64,000 bases of DNA from Bartonella bilalgolemi (GTDB lineage Bacteria; Pseudomonadota; Alphaproteobacteria; Rhizobiales; Rhizobiaceae): contig NZ_JAMCOF010000001.1 of assembly GCF_023500045.1 (NCBI RefSeq), positions 169,692 to 233,691 of the forward strand. The letters are read 5' to 3'. Each line of letters starts with the position of its first letter. Position 1 is the first letter of the stretch. This document shows positions 33,081-41,771 of this stretch, piece by piece. The position numbers and the translations under genes are program-made. The notes beneath the pieces are model-generated. The model saw only the letters and a list, made by a program, of their open reading frames with translations. It made no database searches and had not been told where the DNA came from.

Positions 33081-34744
33081 TGAAAAATGCGGGAATAGAA
33101 AAGATGAGTAACGAAGGGAATGATGCGGTATCTGCTGCAGAAGTTGGGCCTTTCCCTCATACGGATGCTATTTTTTCCGGACCTTTGCCAAAGTGCTTCA
33201 CTTATATTTTTGCTTCTTTTATTTTACAATGGGCTTATGGTTTAGGTGCCAATATGGTTCAATCCAATATTATCGAGCTCACAGGAGATTTCAACACAAC
33301 GCTTATTGAAACTACATGGTTGGTCGCTGCTTATATGGCACCCAATGTAAGTATTACAATCATGTTGATTAAGATTCGTTATCAATTTGGCTTACGGAAT
33401 TTTGCTGAACTATCGATTCTAGGATTTGTTGTAGTGTGTGTTTTGCACTTGTTTGTTACAGATTTACGTTCGGCTTTGATTATTCGTTTTTTCGCTGGTA
33501 TCGCTGCTGCACCAATGGCTTCTCTAGCCTTTCTTTATATGATGGAAGCTTTTGCACCGTCAAAGAAATATACTATTGGTCTCAGTTTAAATTATATGAA
33601 TGCGGCTTTAGCAGTTCCTTTGTCTCGTTTGATTTCACCAAATCTTCTTGAAAATGGTGGATTTTCTAGCCTTTCAGCAATGGAAATGGGGCTTGTTTTG
33701 ATTGGTTTAGGATGTATTTTTTCTCTTCCACTTAAGCCAATTGTTTACGACAAGGTGATTAAGAAATTAGATTGGGTAAGCTATAGTTTGATTGCGCTTG
33801 GACTTGGTTTAAATGCTATCGTGATGTCTATTGGCAAATGGTATTGGTGGACTGAAACGTTATGGATTGGTTGGGGACTTACACTTGCGGTTTTTTCTTT
33901 GACGATTGCCATTATAATTGAGCTGAATAGAGCAACTCCGTTGGTTGATTTACGTTGGCTTTTTAGCAAAGAAATGATCCAGGTTGTTTTGGTTTTATTG
34001 GTATTTCGAATTCTCTTGTTAGAGCAATCAATTTTAGCTGCAGACTTCTTTAATCTTTTTGGTTTGTTGAATCGTGATATGGCTCCTATGTATCTTGCAG
34101 TTACTTTCGGTACCTTTTTAGGGGGTGGTATTTGTGTATTTTTTTTACGAATGGGTCGTGAAGATTATTTTTATCTTTTATCTTTGGGCTGTTTAGCACT
34201 GGGATCTTATTTAGATAGTCATGTGAGCCAGTTAACCCGTCCGGTGGATATGATTATAAGTCAAGGGTTGATCGGTTTTGGTTATGCTCTTTTTTTGCCT
34301 CCTGCTTTATGTAATGGTTTTGTTAAAGCGAGTGCACGAGGACCTAATTATATTTTAAGTTTTATTGCGATTTTTTTATTGGCACAAGTTACAGGAGGGC
34401 TTGTGAGTGCAGCTCTTTTTGGCAGTTTACAATTTTTTTTCGCATGTCATCATTTTGAAGATTTAACACAAGAAATTACAACGACAAGCACACTTGTTTT
34501 CGATAAGATAAGTAACTTATCTTCTCCTTATAGTGCTTTAGTATCTGATAATTTGAAGGGTGAGAAAACGATACTAAGTCTAACAGATCAGTTGAAATTG
34601 ACAGCAAATATTTTGGCTTATAACGATGTTTTTCGGCTTTATTGTTATATGTCAATGGTTGTTTTAATTATTTTTCTTCTCAAAATATTTTATAAATCAT
34701 ATTTTTATAAGAATTCTATGATGCTTTTCAAAAGTAAAGTATGA
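33080..34744 (+). CDS. MFS transporter, DHA2/EmrB-like efflux protein
   Basis: 554-residue polytopic protein with roughly 14 hydrophobic segments, the pattern of the 14-helix DHA2 drug:H+ antiporters. About 45 hydrophilic residues precede the first helix. LIETTWLVAAYMAPNVS (about 74-90) corresponds to the conserved helix 1-2 region of EmrB-like proteins, and RFFAGIAAAPMASLAFLYMM to the motif-C region. Its ATG shares one base with the atpC stop. The next gene is an EmrA-type adaptor, so the two likely form a pump whose substrate is unknown. An ATG at 33104 is an alternative start. Confidence 0.83.
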   Translation: MKNAGIEKMSNEGNDAVSAAEVGPFPHTDAIFSGPLPKCFTYIFASFILQWAYGLGANMVQSNIIELTGDFNTTLIETTWLVAAYMAPNVSITIMLIKIRYQFGLRNFAELSILGFVVVCVLHLFVTDLRSALIIRFFAGIAAAPMASLAFLYMMEAFAPSKKYTIGLSLNYMNAALAVPLSRLISPNLLENGGFSSLSAMEMGLVLIGLGCIFSLPLKPIVYDKVIKKLDWVSYSLIALGLGLNAIVMSIGKWYWWTETLWIGWGLTLAVFSLTIAIIIELNRATPLVDLRWLFSKEMIQVVLVLLVFRILLLEQSILAADFFNLFGLLNRDMAPMYLAVTFGTFLGGGICVFFLRMGREDYFYLLSLGCLALGSYLDSHVSQLTRPVDMIISQGLIGFGYALFLPPALCNGFVKASARGPNYILSFIAIFLLAQVTGGLVSAALFGSLQFFFACHHFEDLTQEITTTSTLVFDKISNLSSPYSALVSDNLKGEKTILSLTDQLKLTANILAYNDVFRLYCYMSMVVLIIFLLKIFYKSYFYKNSMMLFKSKV

Positions 34745-34767
34745 TCAGTAAGGGTGAGTAAAAAGCA

Positions 34768-35778
34768 ATGATCAAATTTTTGCGATCAAAATCAACAATT
34801 GTTGCATTCTTATCCGGTATAATGGGCATTGTATTGATTTTATGGGCTTGGCAATTGCCGCCATTTATGAGCACCCTTCAAAAAACCGATAATGCTTTAA
34901 TTAAGGGAAATATTACTCTGATAAGCCCGCAAATTTCTGGTATAGTGACACGGGTTTATGTTCAAGATTATCAAAAAGTTGAAAAGGGAACGGTTTTATT
35001 TGAACTGGATGACACCCTTTTCCGGCACCAGCTTGTGCAGGCGCAAGCAATTCTTGAGGCAAAAAAGGCGAAACTCGCGAGCGTTTTGTTACAGATTCAA
35101 CTTTTAGAAAAGGAAATTGATACGTTAAGAACTGAAATGGTTCATTCTCAGAAATTATCTAAGAATGAATTGTCTCACTCTAAGAATTTAAATTCTCAAG
35201 AAGCTTTGCCATTATCTTCATCTTCTGCTTCTCCACATTTATCAGAAACATTTGAAACAAAAAGCCAGTTGCAGAAGAAATTGGAATTTGAACGACAAGG
35301 TTTGCAATCGGATATTGCGGGAGCAAAGGCGGGTGTTGAAGTAGCTGAGCTGAATTTAGCGCACACTAAAATTATCTCTCCTACTGTAGGACATATTGGA
35401 TCGGTTGGCGTACAAATAGGCCAATATGTAGTGCCTGGTATGCGGTTGGTTGCTGTTGTTCCTGAGGATATTTGGATTATTGCTCATTATAAGGAAACAC
35501 AGATTGCTGATATGCGTATTGGACAACCTGTTATTTTTTACGCTGATGCTTTAAACAATCAAAAATTAACAGGCCGTGTGGTACGTTTTGCTCCTGCGAC
35601 GAGATCAGAATTTTCATTATTAGGGACAGAAACTGCAAATGGTAATTTTATCAAAATTGCGCAACGTATCTCTATTCGTATTGCCATAGATCAAGGGCAG
35701 GAAGGAGTTAAGAAACTTATTCCTGGAATGTCGGTAGTGACGTATGTTGATACAGCATCGCACCATTCTAGGGATTGA
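34768..35778 (+). CDS. HlyD/EmrA-family membrane fusion protein
   Basis: 336-residue adaptor with one N-terminal membrane helix (about 10-30), then DNALIKGNITLISPQISGIVTRVYVQDYQKVEKGTVLFELD, the biotinyl-lipoyl half characteristic of EmrA. A long coiled-coil hairpin (about 90-180) and the returning AELNLAHTKIISPTVGHIGSVGVQIGQYV follow, then a beta-barrel. It lies 23 bases after the MFS gene. Gene order is transporter then adaptor, the reverse of E. coli emrAB. No outer-membrane factor is adjacent; the NodT-like protein at 10.2 kb could serve, but that is speculation. Confidence 0.88.
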   Translation: MIKFLRSKSTIVAFLSGIMGIVLILWAWQLPPFMSTLQKTDNALIKGNITLISPQISGIVTRVYVQDYQKVEKGTVLFELDDTLFRHQLVQAQAILEAKKAKLASVLLQIQLLEKEIDTLRTEMVHSQKLSKNELSHSKNLNSQEALPLSSSSASPHLSETFETKSQLQKKLEFERQGLQSDIAGAKAGVEVAELNLAHTKIISPTVGHIGSVGVQIGQYVVPGMRLVAVVPEDIWIIAHYKETQIADMRIGQPVIFYADALNNQKLTGRVVRFAPATRSEFSLLGTETANGNFIKIAQRISIRIAIDQGQEGVKKLIPGMSVVTYVDTASHHSRD

Positions 35779-35979
35779 AATGTTCTCTTTATTTTGCGAT
35801 CAGCGGATTTTTAGTTTAGAGGATTTTGTTGGGTTTATTTTTTCATTCTTATGGTTTTTTGTTTTCAAGAATGGTGTAGGATTCTTATCTTATTTCAAGA
35901 GAAGATGACAGAATGCTGATTTTGGGTGGGCGGTAAAAATGATTCAATGAATCATGCCAAAAGCGATATTGGTGCGTTG

Positions 35980-36267
35980 TTAGTTTTTGCGCATTAGAAA
36001 ATAGCTGGTTAAAACGAGTCCAGCAGTTAATAAGAGAGTTGTTTTAGGGTTGTCTTTTGCTTTCTTTTTTAGCTCTTCGGCATGGTTGTTGATGTGGTAA
36101 AGAGCCCGGTGTCCTTTTAGTTTCCATTTTTTCAGCATTTTGGAGATGCTATCAAAATGATGGTTCTGAAGGGGCTGACGGTTGATAGTTGTGAGCTCTT
36201 CTTGTAATTGCGCAATGCGTTTTTTGATGTTATCATTTTTTTTGCAAGGGCTTTGAAATATATACAT
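35980..36267 (-). CDS. Small DUF883/YqjD-like membrane-anchored protein
   Basis: 95-residue basic protein. A coiled-coil-prone stretch (NDNIKKRIAQLQEELTTI, about 11-28) leads to HINNHAEELKKKAKDNP and a single C-terminal hydrophobic helix ending in MRKN. This tail-anchored layout resembles the ElaB/YqjD (DUF883) proteins, some of which bind ribosomes in stationary phase; the match is by layout, not by clear sequence signature. ATG at 36267 is chosen since AAGGAG lies 7 bases before it. Role unknown. Confidence 0.65.
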   Translation of the reverse strand: MYIFQSPCKKNDNIKKRIAQLQEELTTINRQPLQNHHFDSISKMLKKWKLKGHRALYHINNHAEELKKKAKDNPKTTLLLTAGLVLTSYFLMRKN

Positions 36268-36523
36268 GGGTTTACTCCTTCTTATTTTTAATGTTTTATA
36301 GTAAATGTGCAAGATGGGAATTGTCTGTGGAGTTTGGTATAATGGATTGAAAATTGAAAGGTTGCATTTTTCTTTCTTAACTTCTGTTTATCATTGATTT
36401 TTGATGTTTAAAAATAGAGACTCTTGAAAAAATTTTCTAATCAATTCATTCTTTTGAATTGTGCTATGGTGAATATTACCATAAGGCTAAATAAGCTCAG
36501 GTTTTGAAAGTTTTGAGGAGCTG

Positions 36524-37762
36524 ATGGATGTAGCACATTATTTATCTAAACCTTTAGAGCGTCACCGGTCTGTTGCTGTTGCAGTTGGTGATGTTATGAT
36601 TGGGGGCGAGAATCCAATTGTTATTCAGTCTATGACGAATACGGATACGGCTGATGTTGATGCGACGGTCGCTCAAGTTGCTGCTCTTTGGCGTGCAGGA
36701 TCTCAATTGGTTCGAATAACTGTTGATCGGAATGAAGCAGCAGCGGCTGTTCCTAAGATACGAGAGCGGTTGGAACGGTTGGGTATTTTTGTGCCATTGG
36801 TAGGGGATTTTCATTATATTGGTCATACGCTTTTGGCTGATTATCCTGCATGTGCAGAAGCGCTTTCAAAATATCGCATTAATCCTGGCAATGTTGGTTT
36901 TGGTGCAAAAAAGGATAAGCAATTTATTCAAATTATTCAGATGGCATGCCATTATCGTAAACCTATACGGATTGGGGTGAATTGGGGATCACTAGATCAT
37001 GTGTTATTAACACGGCTTATGGATGAAAATGCTCAGCAGGAAAAGCCTTTATCTGTTACTGAAGTTATTCGGGAGGCTGTAGTTCAATCGGCACTTCATT
37101 CAGCTCTTTTGGCTGAAGAAACTGGTTTAGGACGGGAATACATTATTCTCTCTGTTAAAATGAGTGATGTACAAGATCTCATTTCTGTTTATACCATGTT
37201 GGCAAAACGGTGTAATTATGCTCTTCATCTCGGATTGACAGAGGCAGGTATGGGGACAAAGGGAATTGTTGCTTCTTCTGTGGCTTTGGGAATTTTATTA
37301 CAGCAAGGAATTGGTGATACAATTCGTATTTCATTAACACCTGAACCCGGCGGTGATCGAACGCGAGAAGTAAAAGTATGTCAAGAACTTTTGCAAGTTA
37401 TGGGGTTTCGGCAATTTGTTCCTGTGGTTGCTGCGTGTCCAGGATGTGGTCGGACAACTTCGACGTTTTTTCAACAGTTAGCGCAAAAAATCGAAGCAGA
37501 TTTGTGCAAAAATATGCCAGTTTGGCGTAATAAATATCCTGGTGTTGAAGGTTTAAAAGTTGCTGTCATGGGGTGTATTGTCAATGGACCAGGGGAATCA
37601 AAACATGCTGATATTGGAATTTCATTACCTGGGGTGGGGGAAAATCCAGCAGCTCCTGTTTTTATTGATGGGAAGAAAGTAAAGACTTTGCGCGGTCCTC
37701 ACATTGCCGAAGAGTTTGAAGCAATTTTAGGAGAGTATATTCACACACGTTTTGGGACATAA
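36524..37762 (+). CDS. ispG: HMB-PP synthase (IspG/GcpE)
   Basis: 412-residue [4Fe-4S] enzyme of the MEP isoprenoid pathway, converting MEcPP to hydroxymethylbutenyl diphosphate. The N-terminal barrel starts at [25 protein letters not shown]. The cluster ligands are in CPGCGRT (about 305-311) and the [11 protein letters not shown] motif (about 349-359). The length exceeds the E. coli enzyme, as is usual in alphaproteobacteria. GAGGAGCTG precedes the ATG. It converges with ispA, also an isoprenoid gene, 169 bases away. Confidence 0.97.
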   Translation: MDVAHYLSKPLERHRSVAVAVGDVMIGGENPIVIQSMTNTDTADVDATVAQVAALWRAGSQLVRITVDRNEAAAAVPKIRERLERLGIFVPLVGDFHYIGHTLLADYPACAEALSKYRINPGNVGFGAKKDKQFIQIIQMACHYRKPIRIGVNWGSLDHVLLTRLMDENAQQEKPLSVTEVIREAVVQSALHSALLAEETGLGREYIILSVKMSDVQDLISVYTMLAKRCNYALHLGLTEAGMGTKGIVASSVALGILLQQGIGDTIRISLTPEPGGDRTREVKVCQELLQVMGFRQFVPVVAACPGCGRTTSTFFQQLAQKIEADLCKNMPVWRNKYPGVEGLKVAVMGCIVNGPGESKHADIGISLPGVGENPAAPVFIDGKKVKTLRGPHIAEEFEAILGEYIHTRFGT

Positions 37763-37931
37763 TTGATACAAGAGGGTTATGTTGTTCTCTCTTCTTTGTT
37801 CTCTATGTTGCTAAGATACTTAAGGAAATTGTAGAAGAATATATTTATGCCCATTTTGTGTGGGTGATACAAAAGAATTATTTCATTCTACCTGCTTTTA
37901 TTTTATTTATGCCCCAAAAGAATGGGAAGTT

Positions 37932-38834
37932 TTAATTTTTACGTGTTGCAATAAAGTGTGCTGCTTGTTTCAATGGGATCGCTTTAGCCCCGAAAGGAAG
38001 AAGAAGTTCTTCTGCTTTTGTGATGAGTTCATCTCGTTTTTTTTTAACTTCGTCAAGACCATAAAGATTGATGAGTGTTGCTTTATTAGCTATTTGATCT
38101 TTCCCTACAGTTTTTCCAAGAATTTTTGTATGAGAAGTAAGGTCAAGAAGGTCATCTGTCAATTGAAAAGCTAAGCCGATCTGTGTACCAAAGGAGGCAA
38201 GTTTGTCGGTTAATGTTTTGGAGGCTTGACCCATAATAGCACCTGCTTGACAGGCAAAACGTATAAGAGCAGCTGTTTTCATCTGTTGTAAAGTGATCGT
38301 CGCACTTTCATTTTGTGATTTTTTTTCAGCTTCTAAATCGAGCATTTGTCCACCGATCATGCCACCAAGGCCTGCAGCTTGCGTGAGAGCTGTAATCAGA
38401 TCAATTTTTGTTTTTGGAGAAAAGAAACAGGCTTTGTGGGCAATGATTTCAAAGGCAAAAGTGAGAAGTGCATTACCTGCTAAAATTGCAGTGCCTTCAT
38501 CAAAGGCTATGTGAACAGTGGGCTTGCCACGTCGGAGTGTATCATTATCTAGAGCAGGAAGATCATCATGAATGAGTGAATAACAGTGAAGACATTCCAG
38601 TGCTACGCCAATATCAAGAGAGTGTTCAGGAGGGATATCAAAAAGAGCCGCACTTTGAATAACCAGGAAAGGACGTAAGCGTTTGCCACCATTCAAAACA
38701 CCATGGCGCATAGCATTGATGAGGATTTCAGGTCGGGTAATTTCATTATTTTGGGCTTTATGACTTAGAAGTATGTCAAGTCGCTTCTCAACATTATGAG
38801 CGTGTTTTGCAAGAAGAGTCGTGAATTCATGCAT
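37932..38834 (-). CDS. ispA: Farnesyl diphosphate synthase (polyprenyl synthetase)
   Basis: 300-residue trans-prenyltransferase condensing IPP with allylic diphosphates, feeding ubiquinone and undecaprenyl carrier synthesis. The first Asp-rich motif is in YSLIHDDLPALDND (about 85-98) and the second in LTDDLLD (about 228). GGKRLRP and the FQLTDD segment fit IspA-type enzymes. Product chain length cannot be fixed from sequence; geranylgeranyl diphosphate synthase is the alternative. Tandem ATGs at 38837 and 38834 both follow GGAAGAA; the latter has better spacing. Confidence 0.9.
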   Translation of the reverse strand: MHEFTTLLAKHAHNVEKRLDILLSHKAQNNEITRPEILINAMRHGVLNGGKRLRPFLVIQSAALFDIPPEHSLDIGVALECLHCYSLIHDDLPALDNDTLRRGKPTVHIAFDEGTAILAGNALLTFAFEIIAHKACFFSPKTKIDLITALTQAAGLGGMIGGQMLDLEAEKKSQNESATITLQQMKTAALIRFACQAGAIMGQASKTLTDKLASFGTQIGLAFQLTDDLLDLTSHTKILGKTVGKDQIANKATLINLYGLDEVKKKRDELITKAEELLLPFGAKAIPLKQAAHFIATRKN

Positions 38835-38952
38835 CATTTCTTCCTTTCTTCTTTGCAAAATGGTAAGGTTCTTTTTATGATAAAAAGATGAAGAATAAAA
38901 CGGTTATTTTCATGCTCTTAAATTTTGTAAAAAAATAAAAAGAGAGGAAAAG

Positions 38953-39621
38953 GTGGCGATAAGGGTAATGCGTTATGTGATCAGTTGTCTCGTGTTTTTA
39001 TTTTTGTGTCCAATTATTTTGTTATTGATTTATCGTTTGGATTTTGTTCGCCCTGTTTCTACTTTAATGATGCGTGATTGGGTGAGTGACAAAAGATATA
39101 AACGTGAATGGGTTGCACTGCCTGATATTGCATTTTCAGTGCCGACTGGAGTTATTATGTCCGAAGATGGGCGATTTTGTCATCATTCTGGTGTTGATTG
39201 GGCTATGTTGATCGATATCTTAAGAACGGATTCAAAATCTTTGCGAGGAGGATCAACAATCAATATGCAAATGATCAAAAATCTTTTCTTATGGCCTAAT
39301 AGATCTTATATCCGCAAGATTATTGAAATTCCTTATTCTATTATGGCTGATATTATTTTATCAAAAAAACGGATTATAGAAATTTATTTGAATATTGCAG
39401 AATGGGGTCCTGGAATTTATGGAATAGAAGCTGCCGCTTTTTATTATTTTCAGAAGCCTGCACGAAATTTATCTGTGCAACAAGCTGCAGCTCTTGTGGC
39501 AAGTTTACCCAATCCTTATTGGCGCAATCCATATCAACCAGCCGATAATTTTATAGCTTTAACCCGTCTTATTGAAAAACGAATTCATTTTTCACGTGCT
39601 TATACACACTGTATTCATTGA
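38953..39621 (+). CDS. mtgA: Monofunctional peptidoglycan glycosyltransferase MtgA
   Basis: 222-residue GT51-family enzyme that polymerises lipid II into glycan strands without a transpeptidase domain. One N-terminal membrane helix (about 9-27) precedes the catalytic motif SEDGRFCHHSGVDW with the essential Glu (about 70). RGGSTINMQMIKNL, KKRIIEIYLNIAEWGPGIYG and AAALVASLPNP follow in family order. The start is GTG with GAGAGGAAAAG upstream. Normal size. It is divergent from ispA. Confidence 0.95.
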   Translation: MAIRVMRYVISCLVFLFLCPIILLLIYRLDFVRPVSTLMMRDWVSDKRYKREWVALPDIAFSVPTGVIMSEDGRFCHHSGVDWAMLIDILRTDSKSLRGGSTINMQMIKNLFLWPNRSYIRKIIEIPYSIMADIILSKKRIIEIYLNIAEWGPGIYGIEAAAFYYFQKPARNLSVQQAAALVASLPNPYWRNPYQPADNFIALTRLIEKRIHFSRAYTHCIH

Positions 39622-39785
39622 AGAATAGCTAGAATTATTGAAAAGAAAAACAAAAAATTATACGAAAGTCTAGTCAAAAGATTATAATCAGTGTATAAAG
39701 AAACGAAATTTTATTCTAATTGTTGACAGAAGTTGTCATTTTGGGCGTTAGTGCTTCTGTGTTGATGAGTGTGGAGTATCCTTTT

Positions 39786-39965
39786 ATGGCTGTACCTAAA
39801 CGAAAAACCTCTCCATCGAAACGAGGTATGCGCCGTTCGGCTGATGCCCTTAAAGCCCCTACTTATATTGAGGATAAAAGTTCCGGCGAGTTGCGTCGCC
39901 CTCATCATATTGATTTGAAAACAGGGATGTATCGTGGGCGTTCAGTTTTGCCCGCTAAAGAATGA
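39786..39965 (+). CDS. rpmF: 50S ribosomal protein L32
   Basis: 59-residue ribosomal protein starting [18 protein letters not shown], the standard L32 N-terminus, and ending in the alphaproteobacterial [23 protein letters not shown]. As in other alphaproteobacteria it lacks the zinc-binding Cys pairs of some L32 proteins. GGAG lies about 9 bases before the ATG. An open frame extends upstream to 39720 but adds unrelated residues. It lies 164 bases after mtgA; a TATAAT at 39683-39688 could be part of its promoter. A decayed copy of its 3' half lies 240 bases downstream. Confidence 0.96.
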   Translation: MAVPKRKTSPSKRGMRRSADALKAPTYIEDKSSGELRRPHHIDLKTGMYRGRSVLPAKE

Positions 39966-40116
39966 GCTATCTACCAGATATCAAACAGTTTATTGCTGCA
40001 GATTTGGATTTAGTAGGCAAAAAAACTTTGCTATACTCTTATAGTTGGTTGCTTTTTCTTTTGACAAGGAGGGCTTTAGGGGAAGGCTTTTTATTGTTGG
40101 AGCAATTATAACTTAA

Positions 40117-40207
40117 TAAAAATTCCGGTGAATTGCGTTACTCTCATCATATTATTTTGAAATAGGCATATATCGTGCGCGTCCAATTTTACCTGTTAAA
40201 AAAATAA
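40117..40207 (+). pseudogene. Decayed duplicate of the rpmF 3' half
   Basis: This stretch aligns with rpmF 39874-39965 almost end to end: shared blocks include ATTCCGGTGAATTGCGT for TTCCGGCGAGTTGCGTC, CTCATCATAT in both, and TATCGTG...CGT. Read in the L32 frame it gives NSGELRYSHHIILK and then a one-base deletion (around AAATAGG) with an immediate stop. Past the deletion the frame resumes YRARPILPVKK. The first half of the gene is absent. Similarity appears to trail on to about 40285. It is a relic of a tandem duplication and cannot encode L32. Confidence 0.75.
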
Positions 40208-40349
40208 ATTGTTTATCAGACGCCAATAATCAAATTGATTACAAATTCTGGAATTTGGATTAAATAAGTGGGAGGCTTTTTCACAATTTATACGATTAAC
40301 TGTTTTTATGATAAAAGCCTTTGTTGTACTTATAATTTATTCTATAAAG

Positions 40350-40381
40350 CAATCATCTTTCTCTTTTAGAAGAGATGATTG
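40350..40381. terminator. Strong inverted repeat downstream of carD and rpmF
   Basis: CAATCATCT (40350-40358) and AGATGATTG (40373-40381) are perfect complements with a 14-base spacer that can add inner pairs. Neither side has a long T-run: the minus strand continues GCTTTATAG, the plus strand TCTGCATG. It could stabilise RNA ends or terminate carD transcripts 160 bases after the stop, but this is not certain. Confidence 0.35.
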
Positions 40382-40539
40382 TCTGCATGCGAAATTGATA
40401 TATTAAAAGAGGTTCCTCGGCTCGCAATAAAGATTTTTTCCTAAACCTAAGGAAACAAAGCCTAAGGAACAGGTCAGTTAATAATTAAAAACTAATTTTT
40501 GCTCGTTTATCCTGTTATAACGCAAAATTTTACGGTAAA

Positions 40540-41115
40540 TTACGCAGCGTAAACAGCATTACTCCCTTCATCAATTTCATTTTTAAATTCGCATTTTGAT
40601 TTTTTAGTCAGGTATTTTTCTATTAAGTTTATCGCTTCCGTTTCGGTAAGGTTATTGATAGCAGCAATTTCACGGGCCATGCGATCGAGAGCAATGGTGT
40701 AGAGTTGACGCTCTGAATAAGATTGTTCAGGTTGTAGATCTGAACGGAAAAGATCGCGAACTACTTCAGCAATAGAAATGATATCTCCTGAATTAATTTT
40801 AGTATCATATTCTTGAGCTCGCCGTGACCACATAGTGCGTTTAATTCGTGCTCTTCCTTGAAGGATTTTAAAAGCGCGATTCACAGAATCAACCGTAGAT
40901 AATTTGCGCATTCCAGTAGAAAGGGCTTTTGCAATAGGCACTTTTACATCCATTTTATCTTTAGCAAAGTGAATTACAAAAAGTTTTAATTTATGCCCTG
41001 CAACTTCTTGTTCTTCAATCGCCATAATTTGCCCTACTCCATGGGTAGGATAAACGATATACTCAGAGGTTGCAAAATCTTTAGCACTAGAAGAGGTATT
41101 TCGCGGGGGTGCCAT
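40540..41115 (-). CDS. carD: CarD-family RNA polymerase-binding regulator
   Basis: 191-residue CdnL/CarD-type protein. The N-terminal Tudor-like RNAP-interaction domain (about 18-75) begins with EYIVYPTHGVGQIMAIEEQEVAGHKLKLFVI, a hallmark of alphaproteobacterial CarD. The C-terminal helical DNA-binding domain contains WSRRAQEYDTKINSGDIISIAEVVRDLFR. Relatives stabilise open promoter complexes, notably at rRNA promoters. It is downstream of fdxA on the same strand with a 278-base gap, so it probably has its own promoter. Normal length. Confidence 0.93.
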   Translation of the reverse strand: MAPPRNTSSSAKDFATSEYIVYPTHGVGQIMAIEEQEVAGHKLKLFVIHFAKDKMDVKVPIAKALSTGMRKLSTVDSVNRAFKILQGRARIKRTMWSRRAQEYDTKINSGDIISIAEVVRDLFRSDLQPEQSYSERQLYTIALDRMAREIAAINNLTETEAINLIEKYLTKKSKCEFKNEIDEGSNAVYAA

Positions 41116-41393
41116 ATTTTAATTTACTCCCTTTGTGACTAATAATGATATTGGCAAACAAATTAAATGCTTTAAAGCTAAATATCTTTGAACTGAACAC
41201 TGAAGCTAAGTACTTTAAGACTAAATCAAAAATACTTTAGTAAAAAAAGCAAAAAAAATACTTAGCAAAATAGCCATGTTAAAACTTTGTTAACATAAAA
41301 ATTCAAAAGAATCAATCATTTCTCTTAAGAATTTTGTGTGCACATTAAATGATTTAAACTTTTGGAAAGATCTCTTGTTCATAAAACGAGGTA

Positions 41394-41738
41394 TTATTCA
41401 CCACTTCCTGGATTTTCTGAAAAATACTTTTCTAATTTATTGGGAATACCATCCATTTCTTTTGCTTGGGGGAGTGGATCTTTTTTTGTCGTTAAATTAG
41501 GCCACTTATTTGCATAGTCTAGATTGAGCTCCAGCCATTTTTCTAGTCCTGGTTCAGTATCTGGTTTAATAGCTTCAGCTGGGCATTCTGGCTCACAGAC
41601 ACCACAATCGATACATTCATCAGGGTGAATAACAAGCATATTCTCGCCTTCATAAAAACAGTCAACAGGACAAACTTCAACGCAATCAGTATATTTGCAC
41701 TGAATGCAATTGTCAGTCACAACATAAGTCAAGATCAA
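41394..41738 (-). CDS. fdxA: 7Fe ferredoxin FdxA
   Basis: 114-residue [3Fe-4S]/[4Fe-4S] ferredoxin of the type found in Azotobacter and rhizobia. The N-terminal cluster motif is [25 protein letters not shown] (Cys 11, 14, 19, 23) and the second is [16 protein letters not shown]. The C-terminal extension (EKYFSENPG) is typical. Electron partner unknown. It lies 33 bases after the helicase relic. In most rhizobia a small S4-domain gene separates the helicase from fdxA; it is missing here. Confidence 0.96.
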   Translation of the reverse strand: MILTYVVTDNCIQCKYTDCVEVCPVDCFYEGENMLVIHPDECIDCGVCEPECPAEAIKPDTEPGLEKWLELNLDYANKWPNLTTKKDPLPQAKEMDGIPNKLEKYFSENPGSGE

Positions 41739-41771
41739 ACTCCATTTTCCATTTTAGGGTCTTAAAAGGGT

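Larger units (their letters stand above)
39966..40539. other. Gene-free interval between rpmF and carD
   Basis: No complete gene is present. It contains the decayed rpmF copy (40117-40207), a strong inverted repeat (40350-40381) and a short direct repeat CCTAAGGAA (around 40446 and 40461). rpmF and carD converge here. The interval is otherwise AT-rich without open frames of note. Confidence 0.6.

Noticed and set aside
37860..38174. Open frame overlapping the end of ispA
   Set aside because: Lies antisense over conserved ispA codons and has no recognisable protein character.
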